In this document: positions 28,153 to 37,079 of the stretch, piece by piece | Numbering within the stretch: the stretch's first letter is position 1 | Layout: each line of letters starts with the position of its first letter | From: Roseinatronobacter alkalisoli | GTDB taxonomy: Bacteria > Pseudomonadota > Alphaproteobacteria > Rhodobacterales > Rhodobacteraceae | Direction: 5' to 3' | Length of the DNA stretch: 64,000 nt | Assembly (NCBI RefSeq): GCF_028745735.1 | Contig: NZ_JAQZSM010000002.1 | Location: 62,001-126,000 of the forward strand | Made by a program: the position numbers and the translations under genes | The notes under the pieces: model-generated | Databases searched by the model: none | The model's input: only the letters and a program-made list of their open reading frames with translations | Told to the model about the DNA's origin: nothing

Positions 28153-28164
28153 TGAACATGTTCA
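28153..28164. promoter_or_regulatory. 12-bp perfect palindrome upstream of the MFS gene
   Basis: TGAACATGTTCA is a perfect palindrome ending 25 bases before the start codon at 28190, where a repressor would block transcription or initiation. TTGACG lies at 28134-28139, but no good -10 hexamer was found at the matching distance. Confidence 0.35.
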
Positions 28165-28189
28165 GGACATATTTCTGAAAGCTGCTGCC

Positions 28190-29434
28190 ATGCCACAGAC
28201 TGCCCGCGCCCCCCTGATGACCCCTGTTCTGATTGGCGGCTGCGTCATCATCATGATCAGCTTTGCCATCCGCGCCAGTTTCGGGGTGTTCCAGATCCCG
28301 ATTGCCGAAGAATTCGGCTGGCTGCGCGCCGAATTTTCGCTGGCGATTGCTATTCAGAACCTTGCATGGGGCATTGGCCAGCCGATTTTCGGGGCCATTG
28401 CCGAACGTTTCGGGGACCGCCGCGCCATTTTTCTGGGTGCGCTGATCTACGCAGCCGGGCTGGTGCTGTCATCCTTCGCGGTGACCCCCGGCGCGCATCA
28501 GTTTCTGGAAATTCTGGTGGGGTTTGGGGTTGCGGGCACGGGATTTGGCGTGATTCTGGCTGTTGTCGGGCGCGCTGCATCGGATGAAAACCGTTCGCTG
28601 GCATTGGGGATTGCGACCGCTGCGGGCAGTGCCGGGCAGGTATTTGGTGCGCCAATGGCGGAAATCCTGCTGTCGTTTTATTCGTGGCAAAGCGTGTTCG
28701 TCATTTTCGCGGCGCTGGTATTGCTTAGCCTGTTTGCCCTGCCGATGATGCGCAGCCCCGCCCCCGCCAGCCGTGCGGAACTGGAACAAAGCATGGGGGC
28801 CGCGCTGAAACAGGCATTTCGTGACCCCAGTTTCACGCTGATTTTTCTGGGCTTTTTTTCCTGCGGATACCAGCTTGCATTCGTGACCGCGCATTTCCCC
28901 GCCATGGTGACCGAAATGTGCGGCCCCATCAACCCGGACGGCATGCTGGCGGCCATTGGCATTACCACCACGTCAGCGCTGGGGGCGGTGGCCATTTCGC
29001 TGATCGGGCTGGCCAATATTGGTGGCACATTGTTGGCCGCGTGGCTGGGCAAGCGCTACTCCAAGAAATACCTGCTGGCATCGATCTATATGGCGCGCAC
29101 TGTGGTTGCGGCGGCCTTCATCCTGTCGCCGATCACGCCGGGGTCGGTGCTGGTGTTTTCCGTCATCATGGGGGCGTTGTGGCTGGCCACTGTGCCGCTG
29201 ACATCGGGGTTGATCGCGCATATCTACGGGCTGCGCTATATGGGCACGCTATACGGGATTGTGTTTTTCAGCCATCAGCTGGGCAGTTTTCTGGGCGTCT
29301 GGCTGGGTGGGGCGCTGTATGACCTGCATGGGGACTACACGCTGGTCTGGTGGGTTGGTGTGGGGGTCGGGCTGTTTTCGGCCATCGTGCATTTGCCGGT
29401 GCAGGAACGCGCGCTGAACCTGCGGCCTGCATAA
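28190..29434 (+). CDS. MFS transporter
   Basis: This 414-residue inner-membrane carrier has about 12 hydrophobic helices. The first begins LIGGCVIIMISFAIRASFGVF and the cytosolic loop motif is GAIAERFGDRRAIFLGA, matching the MFS loop 2-3 signature. GFGVAGTGFGVILA lies in helix 5. The sequence resembles monocarboxylate/oxalate-type MFS members; the substrate is unknown. The ATG at 28190 is preferred over one at 28124, since homology begins with MPQTARAP. Genes on both sides give no hint to the cargo. Confidence 0.88.
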   Translation: MPQTARAPLMTPVLIGGCVIIMISFAIRASFGVFQIPIAEEFGWLRAEFSLAIAIQNLAWGIGQPIFGAIAERFGDRRAIFLGALIYAAGLVLSSFAVTPGAHQFLEILVGFGVAGTGFGVILAVVGRAASDENRSLALGIATAAGSAGQVFGAPMAEILLSFYSWQSVFVIFAALVLLSLFALPMMRSPAPASRAELEQSMGAALKQAFRDPSFTLIFLGFFSCGYQLAFVTAHFPAMVTEMCGPINPDGMLAAIGITTTSALGAVAISLIGLANIGGTLLAAWLGKRYSKKYLLASIYMARTVVAAAFILSPITPGSVLVFSVIMGALWLATVPLTSGLIAHIYGLRYMGTLYGIVFFSHQLGSFLGVWLGGALYDLHGDYTLVWWVGVGVGLFSAIVHLPVQERALNLRPA

Positions 29435-29448
29435 GGGGCAAGATGAAT

Positions 29449-30627
29449 TCAGCGATGTGTTGCGGCATGCCTGCCCGCCCAATGACCGGTCGCAAGGCAG
29501 GCGCTCAGCAAATAGCCGCCGGTCGGCGCTTCCCAGTCCAGCATTTCGCCGGCGGCAAAGACACCGGGCCAGTCGCGCAATTCCAGCCCGTCGGTCAGGG
29601 CCGCGCGCATGATGCCGCCAGCGGTGGAAATCGCCTCATCCAGCGGGCGGGGGCCTTGCAGGGCGATGGGCAGGGCCTTCAGGCTTTGCGCAAGTTCGGT
29701 CGGGTCCGTGGGCAAGGGGCGGGCCATTTCCTGCACCAGCGCAAGGCGCACGCCTGACAGGCCAAGTGCCTTGCGCAGGCGGTTCGTTGTGGACAGTTTC
29801 GCGGGCTGCGTGGCCAGCCGCTGCGCAATACCCTGCACGGAACGGTCCGGAAACATGTCCAGCGTCAGTGTCGCGCCGTCGCGTAAATGGCGCGAGAGCG
29901 CATAAATCCCGCCCCCTTCGACCCCGCGGGCCGAAATGACGAATTCCGCGCGCACGGAATGCTTGTCCGCCATCAGGCGCACCCCTTTGACCGGCATGCC
30001 GAAATGGGGGCGCATATGGTCCGACCAATCCACCATGAACCCCATATTGGCGGGTGTGAGCGGCGCAAGCGCCACGCCGCGCGTGGCCAGTTCACCCGTC
30101 CATGCCCCGTCAGAGCCAAGCCGCGCCCAGCTTGCCCCGCCGAGCGCCAGCACGCAGACCTTCGGTGTCAGCTGGCGCGGGCCATCGGGGGTTGCGAAGC
30201 CGAATGCGCCGCCTTGCCAGCGCCAGCCCCGGCGCAATGTCACGCCTGCGCCTTCCAGCCGTGCCAGCCATGCCCGCAACAAGGGCGAGGCTTTCATGGC
30301 GCGCGGAAAGACGCGACCGGATGAGCCGGTGAACAGATCGGCCCCCAGCCCGTCCGCCCAGTCGCGGATATGGTCAGGGCCGAAATCGTGCAGGATCGGG
30401 GCCAGCCATGGCGCTGCGTCCCCGTATTGCGCAATCTGCGCGTTCAGGGGGGCGGCGTTCATCAGGTTCAGCCCCGATTTCCCGGCCATCAGGAATTTGC
30501 GCGCGGGCGATGGCATGGCGTCACATATCACGACCTTGCGCCCCGATTGCGCCAGAGCCTGTGCCGCCATCAGGCCCGCGGGTCCGGCCCCGATGACCAG
30601 TGCGTCTGTTGTGTCATTCGCGGTCAT
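29449..30627 (-). CDS. HI0933/TIGR03862-like FAD-dependent oxidoreductase
   Basis: This 392-residue flavoprotein belongs to the HI0933 (BaiN-like) superfamily, probably the TIGR03862 subgroup. The FAD dinucleotide fold is VIGAGPAGLMAAQAL near the N-terminus, followed by KFLMAGKSGLNLMN and, at the C-terminus, STAGGIMRAAL and GVFAAGEMLDWEAPTGGY. Its reaction is unknown. It faces the MFS gene with only 14 bases between the two stops. The ATG at 30627 begins directly with the conserved region. Confidence 0.88.
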   Translation of the reverse strand: MTANDTTDALVIGAGPAGLMAAQALAQSGRKVVICDAMPSPARKFLMAGKSGLNLMNAAPLNAQIAQYGDAAPWLAPILHDFGPDHIRDWADGLGADLFTGSSGRVFPRAMKASPLLRAWLARLEGAGVTLRRGWRWQGGAFGFATPDGPRQLTPKVCVLALGGASWARLGSDGAWTGELATRGVALAPLTPANMGFMVDWSDHMRPHFGMPVKGVRLMADKHSVRAEFVISARGVEGGGIYALSRHLRDGATLTLDMFPDRSVQGIAQRLATQPAKLSTTNRLRKALGLSGVRLALVQEMARPLPTDPTELAQSLKALPIALQGPRPLDEAISTAGGIMRAALTDGLELRDWPGVFAAGEMLDWEAPTGGYLLSACLATGHWAGRHAATHR

Positions 30628-30725
30628 ATGTGCCCCTTAACATATTCTTGAGCACATCGGGCTATTGTGAACCGCGCCCATGATCCGCATATGATATACA
30701 TGCTGTGTTAAACCCCCAAAGGCCG

Positions 30726-31463
30726 ATGTCCGATCTGATCGTCAGTTCCTACAATATTCACAAGGCAGTCGGAACCGACATGCGACGGGATCCGGCGCGC
30801 ACTGTGCGTGTGATTCGTGAAATCGGGGCCGATATTGTTGCGTTGCAGGAAGTGGACCGCCGTTTCGGGGACCGCAAGGGTGTGCTTGACCCCGATATGT
30901 TGCGCGCTGAAACAGGTCTGAGTCCGCTGGTTCTGACCGACAGGCTGGGTGCGCATGCGCATGGCTGGCATGGCAATCTGTTATTGCTGCGCGGTGCGGA
31001 AGTGGAACAGGCGCGCGCCATTACGCTGCCGGGGCTGGAACCGCGCGGGGCGATTGTTGCCGATATCCGGCTGAACGGCCAGCCGCTGCGTGTGATTTCT
31101 GCGCATCTGGGGCTGTTGCATCAGTCGCGCCTGTTACAGGCCCGGCGCTTGTCTGAAGAAATTGACGGGGGCGACGGGCGGCCGACACTGGTGATGGGTG
31201 ATTTCAATGAATGGCGGCTGGGCGCGCGCTGTTCGCTGATGCCCATGCGGCGTGAATTGCGGGCCGTGAAACGGTCTGCGGCCACCATCGCCAGTTTTCC
31301 GGCGCAAATGCCCGTGCTGCCGCTGGACCGGATCATCGGTTGTCGGCAGGCGCTCATCAGCGATCTGCGCACGCATGACAGCGACCTGGCACGCAAGGCG
31401 TCCGACCATCTGCCGATTCGTGCCGCCCTTCGCTTGCCGCAGGTGGCAGACGCGGCTATCTGA
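30726..31463 (+). CDS. Endonuclease/exonuclease/phosphatase family protein
   Basis: This 245-residue Mg-dependent hydrolase of the EEP fold is related to DNase I and sphingomyelinases. Signatures are VSSYNIHKAVG at the start, VALQEVDRR (metal-binding Glu), VISAHLGLLHQSR, VMGDFNEW and, at the end, ASDHLPI. The substrate could be a nucleic acid or a phospholipid head group. The ATG at 30726 starts with MSDLIVSSYN; a GTG seven codons upstream is less likely. No signal peptide is seen, so it is likely cytosolic. Confidence 0.87.
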   Translation: MSDLIVSSYNIHKAVGTDMRRDPARTVRVIREIGADIVALQEVDRRFGDRKGVLDPDMLRAETGLSPLVLTDRLGAHAHGWHGNLLLLRGAEVEQARAITLPGLEPRGAIVADIRLNGQPLRVISAHLGLLHQSRLLQARRLSEEIDGGDGRPTLVMGDFNEWRLGARCSLMPMRRELRAVKRSAATIASFPAQMPVLPLDRIIGCRQALISDLRTHDSDLARKASDHLPIRAALRLPQVADAAI

Positions 31464-31532
31464 CCGGCTTGAGGGTGGGGCCGGTTTCCGCTATGGCCAC
31501 ATAAACCCGATCCAGCGTTGCAAGGGGGGCCT

Positions 31533-32852
31533 ATGGCCGACGCCAGGAAGCTATTCATCAAGACCTATGGTTGTCAGATGAATGTTTATGACAGTGAACG
31601 CATGGCCGAAGCGCTGGGCGCGTCCGGCTATACGCTGACCGATCAGGCAGAAGATGCCGACATGATCTTGCTGAATACCTGCCATATCCGCGAAAAGGCC
31701 GCCGAGAAGGTTTATTCGGAACTGGGCCGGTTCAAGCCGCTGAAAGCCGCCAATCCCGACCTGAAAATCGGTGTTGCGGGATGCGTCGCGCAGGCCGAAG
31801 GGGCGGAAATCATGCGCCGCCAGCCGCTGGTGGATCTGGTGGTCGGGCCGCAGACTTATCATCGGCTGCCCGCGATGGAAAAGGCCATGCGCGATGGCGC
31901 GCGCCCTGTGGACACTGATTTCCCGGAAGAAGACAAATTCGCGCATTTGCCCAAGCCCCCCCGCACCGGGCGAGGACCGACAGCGTTTCTGACCGTGCAG
32001 GAAGGCTGCGACAAGTTCTGCGCCTTTTGTGTGGTCCCCTATACGCGCGGGGCGGAAGTGTCGCGCCCGGTGGAGCGTATTCTGACAGAAGCGCGCGATC
32101 TGGTGGAACGCGGGGTGCGTGAAATCACGCTGCTGGGCCAGAATGTCAACGCTTATCATGGCGCGGGCGACGGGGGCACATGGTCATTGGCGCGGCTGAT
32201 CCGCGCTTTGGCGCGCGTGGACGGGCTGGAGCGTATCCGTTTTACCACATCGCATCCCAATGACATGGATGATGACCTGATTGCCGCGCATGGGGATGAG
32301 CCCAAGCTGATGCCCTATCTGCATCTGCCGGTGCAATCGGGCAGTGACCGCATTTTGAAGGCAATGAACCGCAAGCATACGGCGCAAAGCTACCTGCGGG
32401 TGATTGAACGCCTGCGGGATGCCCGCCCCGATTTGCTGCTGTCGGGGGATTTCATTGTGGGGTTCCCCGGCGAAACCGATCAGGATTTCGAAGATACCAT
32501 GGCGCTGGTGCGGCAGGTGGGTTACGGGCAGGCCTATAGTTTCAAATATTCGGCGCGACCGGGCACCCCTGCAGCAGAACGTGCGGGCGTGCCTGATGAT
32601 GTGGCGACGGACCGGTTGCACCGGTTGCAGACGCTGCTGACGGAACAGCAACGCGCCGCGCAGAACAGCATGGTCGGGCGCGACGTGCATGTGCTGTTCG
32701 AAAAGCCCGGACGGGCGGCGGGGCAGATGACTGGCAAGTCGGAGTATCTGCACGCGGTGCATGTGGCTGATCCGCGCGTGGAAAAAGGACAGATCGCGCG
32801 CGTCAGAATCGTTGAGAGTAATACGAATTCGCTGGCCGGGATTCTGGCGTGA
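31533..32852 (+). CDS. miaB: tRNA-2-methylthio-N6-dimethylallyladenosine synthase
   Basis: This radical SAM methylthiotransferase modifies A37 of tRNAs that read codons starting with U. The N-terminal cluster cysteines are C14, C50 and C84. The radical SAM triad is C159, C163 and C166 in [17 protein letters not shown]-binding domain closes the 439-residue protein (about 375-437). The ATG at 31533 follows AAGGGG with a good spacer. It precedes phoH-ybeY-corC-lnt, the order usual in this group. Confidence 0.96.
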   Translation: MADARKLFIKTYGCQMNVYDSERMAEALGASGYTLTDQAEDADMILLNTCHIREKAAEKVYSELGRFKPLKAANPDLKIGVAGCVAQAEGAEIMRRQPLVDLVVGPQTYHRLPAMEKAMRDGARPVDTDFPEEDKFAHLPKPPRTGRGPTAFLTVQEGCDKFCAFCVVPYTRGAEVSRPVERILTEARDLVERGVREITLLGQNVNAYHGAGDGGTWSLARLIRALARVDGLERIRFTTSHPNDMDDDLIAAHGDEPKLMPYLHLPVQSGSDRILKAMNRKHTAQSYLRVIERLRDARPDLLLSGDFIVGFPGETDQDFEDTMALVRQVGYGQAYSFKYSARPGTPAAERAGVPDDVATDRLHRLQTLLTEQQRAAQNSMVGRDVHVLFEKPGRAAGQMTGKSEYLHAVHVADPRVEKGQIARVRIVESNTNSLAGILA

Positions 32853-33083
32853 CACAGGTGTGATACTGGGGCGCATGGCGGGGCAGGGGTTTGTTCTGCG
32901 ACCGCAGGCAATTTGCCCCGCGTGTCACATCGGCGCTACATTCCGGGCGCAAAATGGCAGGGCATTGCCGATAAACAGGGCCATCGCACAGGACCATGCA
33001 AACAATCCTTGCCAGCGGGCAGCGCAATTGGCAGCATGAAGAAACGGTACCGCGCGCATCCGCGATCATCATAGGAGACCTAC

Positions 33084-34100
33084 TTGGGCATCAACGCCTT
33101 GACCCCGCAAGATAACCCGCTGGAAGCGGCACAGTCGCATCTGGAATTTTCCGACAACCGCCTTTTGGTTGATCTCTGCGGTGAATATGATCGCAACCTG
33201 ACCCATCTGGAAAGCCAGCTTGGTGTGCAGATTTTGCGGCGCGGCAATCAACTGACAGTGATCGGCCCCGAAGATGCCCGCGCATTGGTTATGCAGGTTC
33301 TTGGGGCATTATATCAGATGCTGGAAGAAGGGCGTCAGATCGAATCCGGGGATATTGCGGCGCTGATCCGCATGGGGCGGGCCGCCCCGAGCGAGGACGG
33401 ACCGCAGGAACAACTGGAAATGTTCCGCACCGGCCGACTGGAAATCCGCACCCGCAAGAAATCCATCATCCCCCGCACTGAAGCGCAGCAGGCCTATACC
33501 CGCGCCCTGCTGGAAAACGAGATGAATTTCGGCATTGGTCCCGCAGGCACCGGCAAGACCTATATCGCAGTGGCGGTTGCGGTGCAGATGTTCAGCGATG
33601 GCCATGTCGACAAGATTTTGCTATCGCGCCCCGCAGTTGAAGCGGGCGAGCGTCTGGGTTTTCTGCCCGGTGACATGAAGGAAAAAGTCGATCCCTATAT
33701 GCAGCCGCTATATGATGCGCTGAATGATTTTCTGCCGGGCAAGCAACTGGCCAAGCTGATGGAAGAACGGCGCATCGAAATCGCGCCGCTGGCCTTCATG
33801 CGGGGGCGCACGCTGTCCAATGCGTTTGTTGTGCTGGACGAGGCGCAGAACGCCACAGAAATGCAGATGAAAATGTTCCTGACCCGTCTGGGTGAAGGGT
33901 CGCGCATGGCCATTACCGGTGACCGCAGCCAGGTTGACCTGCCGCGCGGCACGCAGTCGGGGTTGCGGGCTGCCGAACGCATTCTTGACGGGGTCAAGGG
34001 CATCGGGTTCAGCTATTTCACATCTGCTGATGTGGTGCGCCACCCGCTGGTGGCCCGCATCATTCAGGCTTATGAACGCGACGAAGAACAGGATGGCTGA
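33084..34100 (+). CDS. ybeZ: PhoH-family ATPase (YbeZ)
   Basis: This cytosolic ATPase of 338 residues is associated with ribosome and RNA quality control and usually partnered with YbeY. The P-loop is GPAGTGKT (152-159) and the Walker B segment is FVVLDEAQN. The N-terminal half carries a KH-like region. The start is TTG at 33084, supported by AGGAG with an ideal 6-base spacer and no in-frame ATG before the conserved region. The last 8 bases overlap ybeY. Confidence 0.94.
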   Translation: MGINALTPQDNPLEAAQSHLEFSDNRLLVDLCGEYDRNLTHLESQLGVQILRRGNQLTVIGPEDARALVMQVLGALYQMLEEGRQIESGDIAALIRMGRAAPSEDGPQEQLEMFRTGRLEIRTRKKSIIPRTEAQQAYTRALLENEMNFGIGPAGTGKTYIAVAVAVQMFSDGHVDKILLSRPAVEAGERLGFLPGDMKEKVDPYMQPLYDALNDFLPGKQLAKLMEERRIEIAPLAFMRGRTLSNAFVVLDEAQNATEMQMKMFLTRLGEGSRMAITGDRSQVDLPRGTQSGLRAAERILDGVKGIGFSYFTSADVVRHPLVARIIQAYERDEEQDG

Positions 34101-34629
34101 TACTGCGCCGCTGGTTGATCTGGTTATCGAGGATGCGCGCTGGAATACTGTGCCGCTGCAGGAACTGGCCGAACGCGCGGCCTGCGCTGTTCTGGCCGGG
34201 CTGAATATTGCACCCGCAGGCTATGAAATCGTGCTTATGGCCTGCGATGATGCGCGCATTGCGGAGCTGAATGCCCAGTTTCGCGGCAAACCCGTCCCGA
34301 CCAATGTGCTGAGCTGGCCAGTCTGGGATTTGAGCGCTGAAACTGACGGGGGCCGCCCCGATGATGCGCCGGATGGCGACCCCGACGACCCGGAATCCCT
34401 GGGTGATATCGCGTTGTCCTATGACACCTGCGCGCGTGAAGCGCAGGAACAAGGCAAGACATTTGATGACCACCTGACCCATCTGGTTGTGCATTCAACC
34501 CTGCATTTGCTGGGATATGACCATATCCGTGACAAAGATGCCGCCGTGATGGAAGAAATCGAAATCCGCATACTTGCATTATTGGGGGTGGCAGACCCAT
34601 ATGCGGACGGGGCAGAAATGCCACTTTAG
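34093..34629 (+). CDS. ybeY: Endoribonuclease YbeY (rRNA maturation factor)
   Basis: This zinc-dependent single-strand endoribonuclease is needed for 16S rRNA 3'-end processing and ribosome quality control. The metal triad is H134, H138 and H144 in HSTLHLLGYDH. LNAQFRGKPVPTNVLSWP is the conserved central segment. There is an acidic Asp/Pro-rich insert at about 84-103, common in alphaproteobacterial members. Length is 178 residues. The ATG lies inside the end of the phoH-type gene, so the partners are co-translated. Confidence 0.95.
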   Translation: MADTAPLVDLVIEDARWNTVPLQELAERAACAVLAGLNIAPAGYEIVLMACDDARIAELNAQFRGKPVPTNVLSWPVWDLSAETDGGRPDDAPDGDPDDPESLGDIALSYDTCAREAQEQGKTFDDHLTHLVVHSTLHLLGYDHIRDKDAAVMEEIEIRILALLGVADPYADGAEMPL

Positions 34630-34644
34630 CACTGGAAAGGACCC

Positions 34645-35523
34645 ATGGGCGACACGACAGACGGATCTATGGCGGCGCAGCGCGCGCAGGATGATCCCAA
34701 GGACAGCGAATCGCGCGGCTTGTTTGGCCGCTTGTTTGATGCACTTTCCCCCGACGACCAGAATGATGACGACAGCGGCAGTAACCGTCTGGGTCCGGCA
34801 TTGCCGGGACTGGCGAACCTGTCGGATATGCGCGTCGAAGATGTCGCCGTCCCCAAAGCCGAGATTGTGGCCGTGGAACAAGGCGCTGAACTGGATGAGA
34901 TTGTTCAGGCATTCCGCGATTCGGGCTATTCACGGATTCCGGTTTATTCGGAAACGCTGGACAGCCCGGTCGGACTGCTGCTGCTGAAGGATCTTGCATT
35001 GCATTACGGGTTCAACGGCCATCACAGCCTTGATCTGGCCCCGCTGTTGCGGCCCATTCTGTATGTGCCCCCGTCCATGCCGCTGGGCGTGTTGCTGCGC
35101 AAGATGCAGGCAGAGCGCACACATTTCGCCCTGATGATCGATGAATATGGCGGGGTGGACGGGCTGGTCACCATCGAGGATCTGCTGGAACAGGTCGTCG
35201 GCGAGATTGAAGACGAACACGACACCGCCGAAGAAGCCCATATCAAGGAAGAAACACCCGCCACATGGCTGGCCGATGCCCGCACGCCGCTGGAAGAACT
35301 GGAACTTCGGCTGGGCTTTGCGCTGACGGCTGAAGATGAGGATGAAGAAATCGACACGTTGGGCGGGCTGGTCTTTGTGCTGGTCGGGCGGGTGCCTGTG
35401 CGCGGCGAGTTGATCGCGCATGAATCCGGCCTTGAATTCGAGGTGATCGAGGCAGGCCCGCGCAGGATTGAACGGTTGCGCATCCATATTCCGGAAGCCT
35501 TGCGTGAATCTGTTCCGCAATGA
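34645..35523 (+). CDS. corC: CBS-pair transporter-associated protein (CorC/YbeX-like)
   Basis: This cytosolic protein of 292 residues has an acidic N-terminal tail, two CBS domains (about 60-185, with SGYSRIPVYSETLDSPVG and FALMIDEYGGVDGLVT) and a CorC/HlyC C-terminal domain (about 205-287, DTLGGLVFVLVGRVPVRGE). In other bacteria YbeX is linked to ribosome metabolism and magnesium or cobalt efflux. It lies 15 bases after ybeY and overlaps lnt by 4 bases. Confidence 0.92.
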   Translation: MGDTTDGSMAAQRAQDDPKDSESRGLFGRLFDALSPDDQNDDDSGSNRLGPALPGLANLSDMRVEDVAVPKAEIVAVEQGAELDEIVQAFRDSGYSRIPVYSETLDSPVGLLLLKDLALHYGFNGHHSLDLAPLLRPILYVPPSMPLGVLLRKMQAERTHFALMIDEYGGVDGLVTIEDLLEQVVGEIEDEHDTAEEAHIKEETPATWLADARTPLEELELRLGFALTAEDEDEEIDTLGGLVFVLVGRVPVRGELIAHESGLEFEVIEAGPRRIERLRIHIPEALRESVPQ

Positions 35524-37079
35524 CAGGTAACGGCCAGCCAGCGCCGCCCCCGCAGCAAGACCCGCGCGCGCCACGTCAAAAGATGGCCTGGGTGGCCTTT
35601 CCCGCTTATGGCGGGCTTGGCGCTGTCATGGCGGCGGGGCAGGCCCCGCTTGGGTGGTGGTGGGTGACAATCGCGGCGCTTGCGGTGCTGTTTTGCCTAT
35701 TGCCATTGCAGGCCACGCCCCGGAACTGGAGCTGGCGTTTATGGGCGGCGGGAACAGGGTATTTCGCCGCAAGCCTGTTCTGGATTGTGGAGCCGTTCTT
35801 TATTGAACCTGAACGCCATGGCTGGATGGCCCCGTTTGCATTGGTGCTGATGGCGGGGGGTATGGCGTTGTTCTGGGCCGCAGCGGGGTGGCTGGCCGCG
35901 TGGGCTGGCCATGGGCGCGGGCGGCTGGTTGCCTTGGTGGCGGCACTGGTTGCGCTGGAATTGGGGCGCGGCTGGATATTCACAGGCTTTCCCTGGGCCA
36001 TGCTGGGGCATGTGTTGGTGGGCACACCGCTGATGCAACTGGCCGCATGGGGGGGCGCGGGGGCGCTTAGTCTGCTGGTGCTGGTTGTGGCGCTGTTGCC
36101 TGCGCTGGGGCAGACAGGATTGCAGCGCGCTGGCGGGCTGCTGGCTGGTCTGGCGCTTGTTGCGGGCCTGTGGGTCTGGGGCGGGGGCGAGAGCGACCTG
36201 CCGCCCGCACAGAACCACGTCATAAGGCTGGCGCAGCCCAATGCCCCGCAGGCCGAAAAATGGCAGGGCGACAACCCGCAGCGGTTTTTCAACCGCCTGC
36301 TGGACCAGACTGCCGCACCCGCCAGCCCCGCGCCTGCGCTGATTGTCTGGCCGGAAACGGCTGTGCCTTTCTTTCTGGAACATGCAGGCGACGGGCTTGC
36401 CATGATGGCCGAAGCCACGCATGCACATGGCCCCGAAACCCTGCTGGGTTTCGGCGTGCAGCGCTATGAAGATGGGCGCTATTTCAACAGTCTTGCGGTT
36501 CTGGACATCACGGCACAGGTCACGCAGATTTATGACAAGCACCATCTGGTGCCCTTCGGCGAATATGTGCCGCTGTCGGAATTTCTGCTGGGCAGCGGGA
36601 TGGCTGGTTTCGCCGCGCAGGTGTTGCAAGGCTACAGCCCCGGTCCCGGCCCCGCCTTGCTGGATATGGGGCCGCTGGGCCATGCGCTGCCGCTGATCTG
36701 CTACGAATCCATTTTTCCACGGCATTTGCGCGGCACAGACCGCCCCGACTGGGTGTTGCAGATCACCAATGACGCATGGTTCGGGGAAATGACCGGCCCG
36801 TTCCAGCATCTGGCACAGGCACGACTGCGCGCGGTGGAACAGGGGTTGCCGGTGCTGCGCGCGGCCAATACCGGTGTGTCGGCTGTGATTGACGCGCGTG
36901 GCGGGATTGTCGCGCAACTGGGATTGGGTGAAACCGGGTTTCTGGACGCGCCTTTGCCGACGGCCTTGCCCGCGACACTCTATGCGCGCGTGGGCGATGT
37001 GCCGGTATGGGTTGCCCTGCTGGCGGTGCTGGGGGCCATGGTTGCCCTGCGGTTGCGCAGCGGGGCGCGGCCCGCTTGA
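35520..37079 (+). CDS. lnt: Apolipoprotein N-acyltransferase
   Basis: Lnt adds the third acyl chain to lipoproteins at the periplasmic face of the inner membrane. The N-terminal 200 residues form several hydrophobic helices and the nitrilase-like domain follows. Catalytic triad residues are visible as Glu in VWPETAVPF (about 278), Lys in DKHHLVPFGEY (about 340) and Cys in ICYES (about 394). NDAWFG is also conserved. Length is 519 residues, with one further helix at the end. Its stop codon directly abuts the stop of the convergent deoA. Confidence 0.96.
   Translation: MTGNGQPAPPPQQDPRAPRQKMAWVAFPAYGGLGAVMAAGQAPLGWWWVTIAALAVLFCLLPLQATPRNWSWRLWAAGTGYFAASLFWIVEPFFIEPERHGWMAPFALVLMAGGMALFWAAAGWLAAWAGHGRGRLVALVAALVALELGRGWIFTGFPWAMLGHVLVGTPLMQLAAWGGAGALSLLVLVVALLPALGQTGLQRAGGLLAGLALVAGLWVWGGGESDLPPAQNHVIRLAQPNAPQAEKWQGDNPQRFFNRLLDQTAAPASPAPALIVWPETAVPFFLEHAGDGLAMMAEATHAHGPETLLGFGVQRYEDGRYFNSLAVLDITAQVTQIYDKHHLVPFGEYVPLSEFLLGSGMAGFAAQVLQGYSPGPGPALLDMGPLGHALPLICYESIFPRHLRGTDRPDWVLQITNDAWFGEMTGPFQHLAQARLRAVEQGLPVLRAANTGVSAVIDARGGIVAQLGLGETGFLDAPLPTALPATLYARVGDVPVWVALLAVLGAMVALRLRSGARPA

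Larger units (their letters stand above)
27739..28189. other. 451-bp non-coding gap
   Basis: No convincing gene is seen on either strand; short open frames here lack ribosome sites and family-like sequence. The gap holds two perfect 19-bp tandem repeats (27797-27834), several GC-rich dyads around 27870-28100, and a 12-bp palindrome just before the MFS gene (28153-28164). It probably contains the promoter of that transporter. Confidence 0.6.

Noticed and set aside
35739-36917. Minus-strand open frame of about 392 codons inside lnt
   Set aside because: The + strand carries all three catalytic segments of Lnt; the antisense product has no recognisable features.
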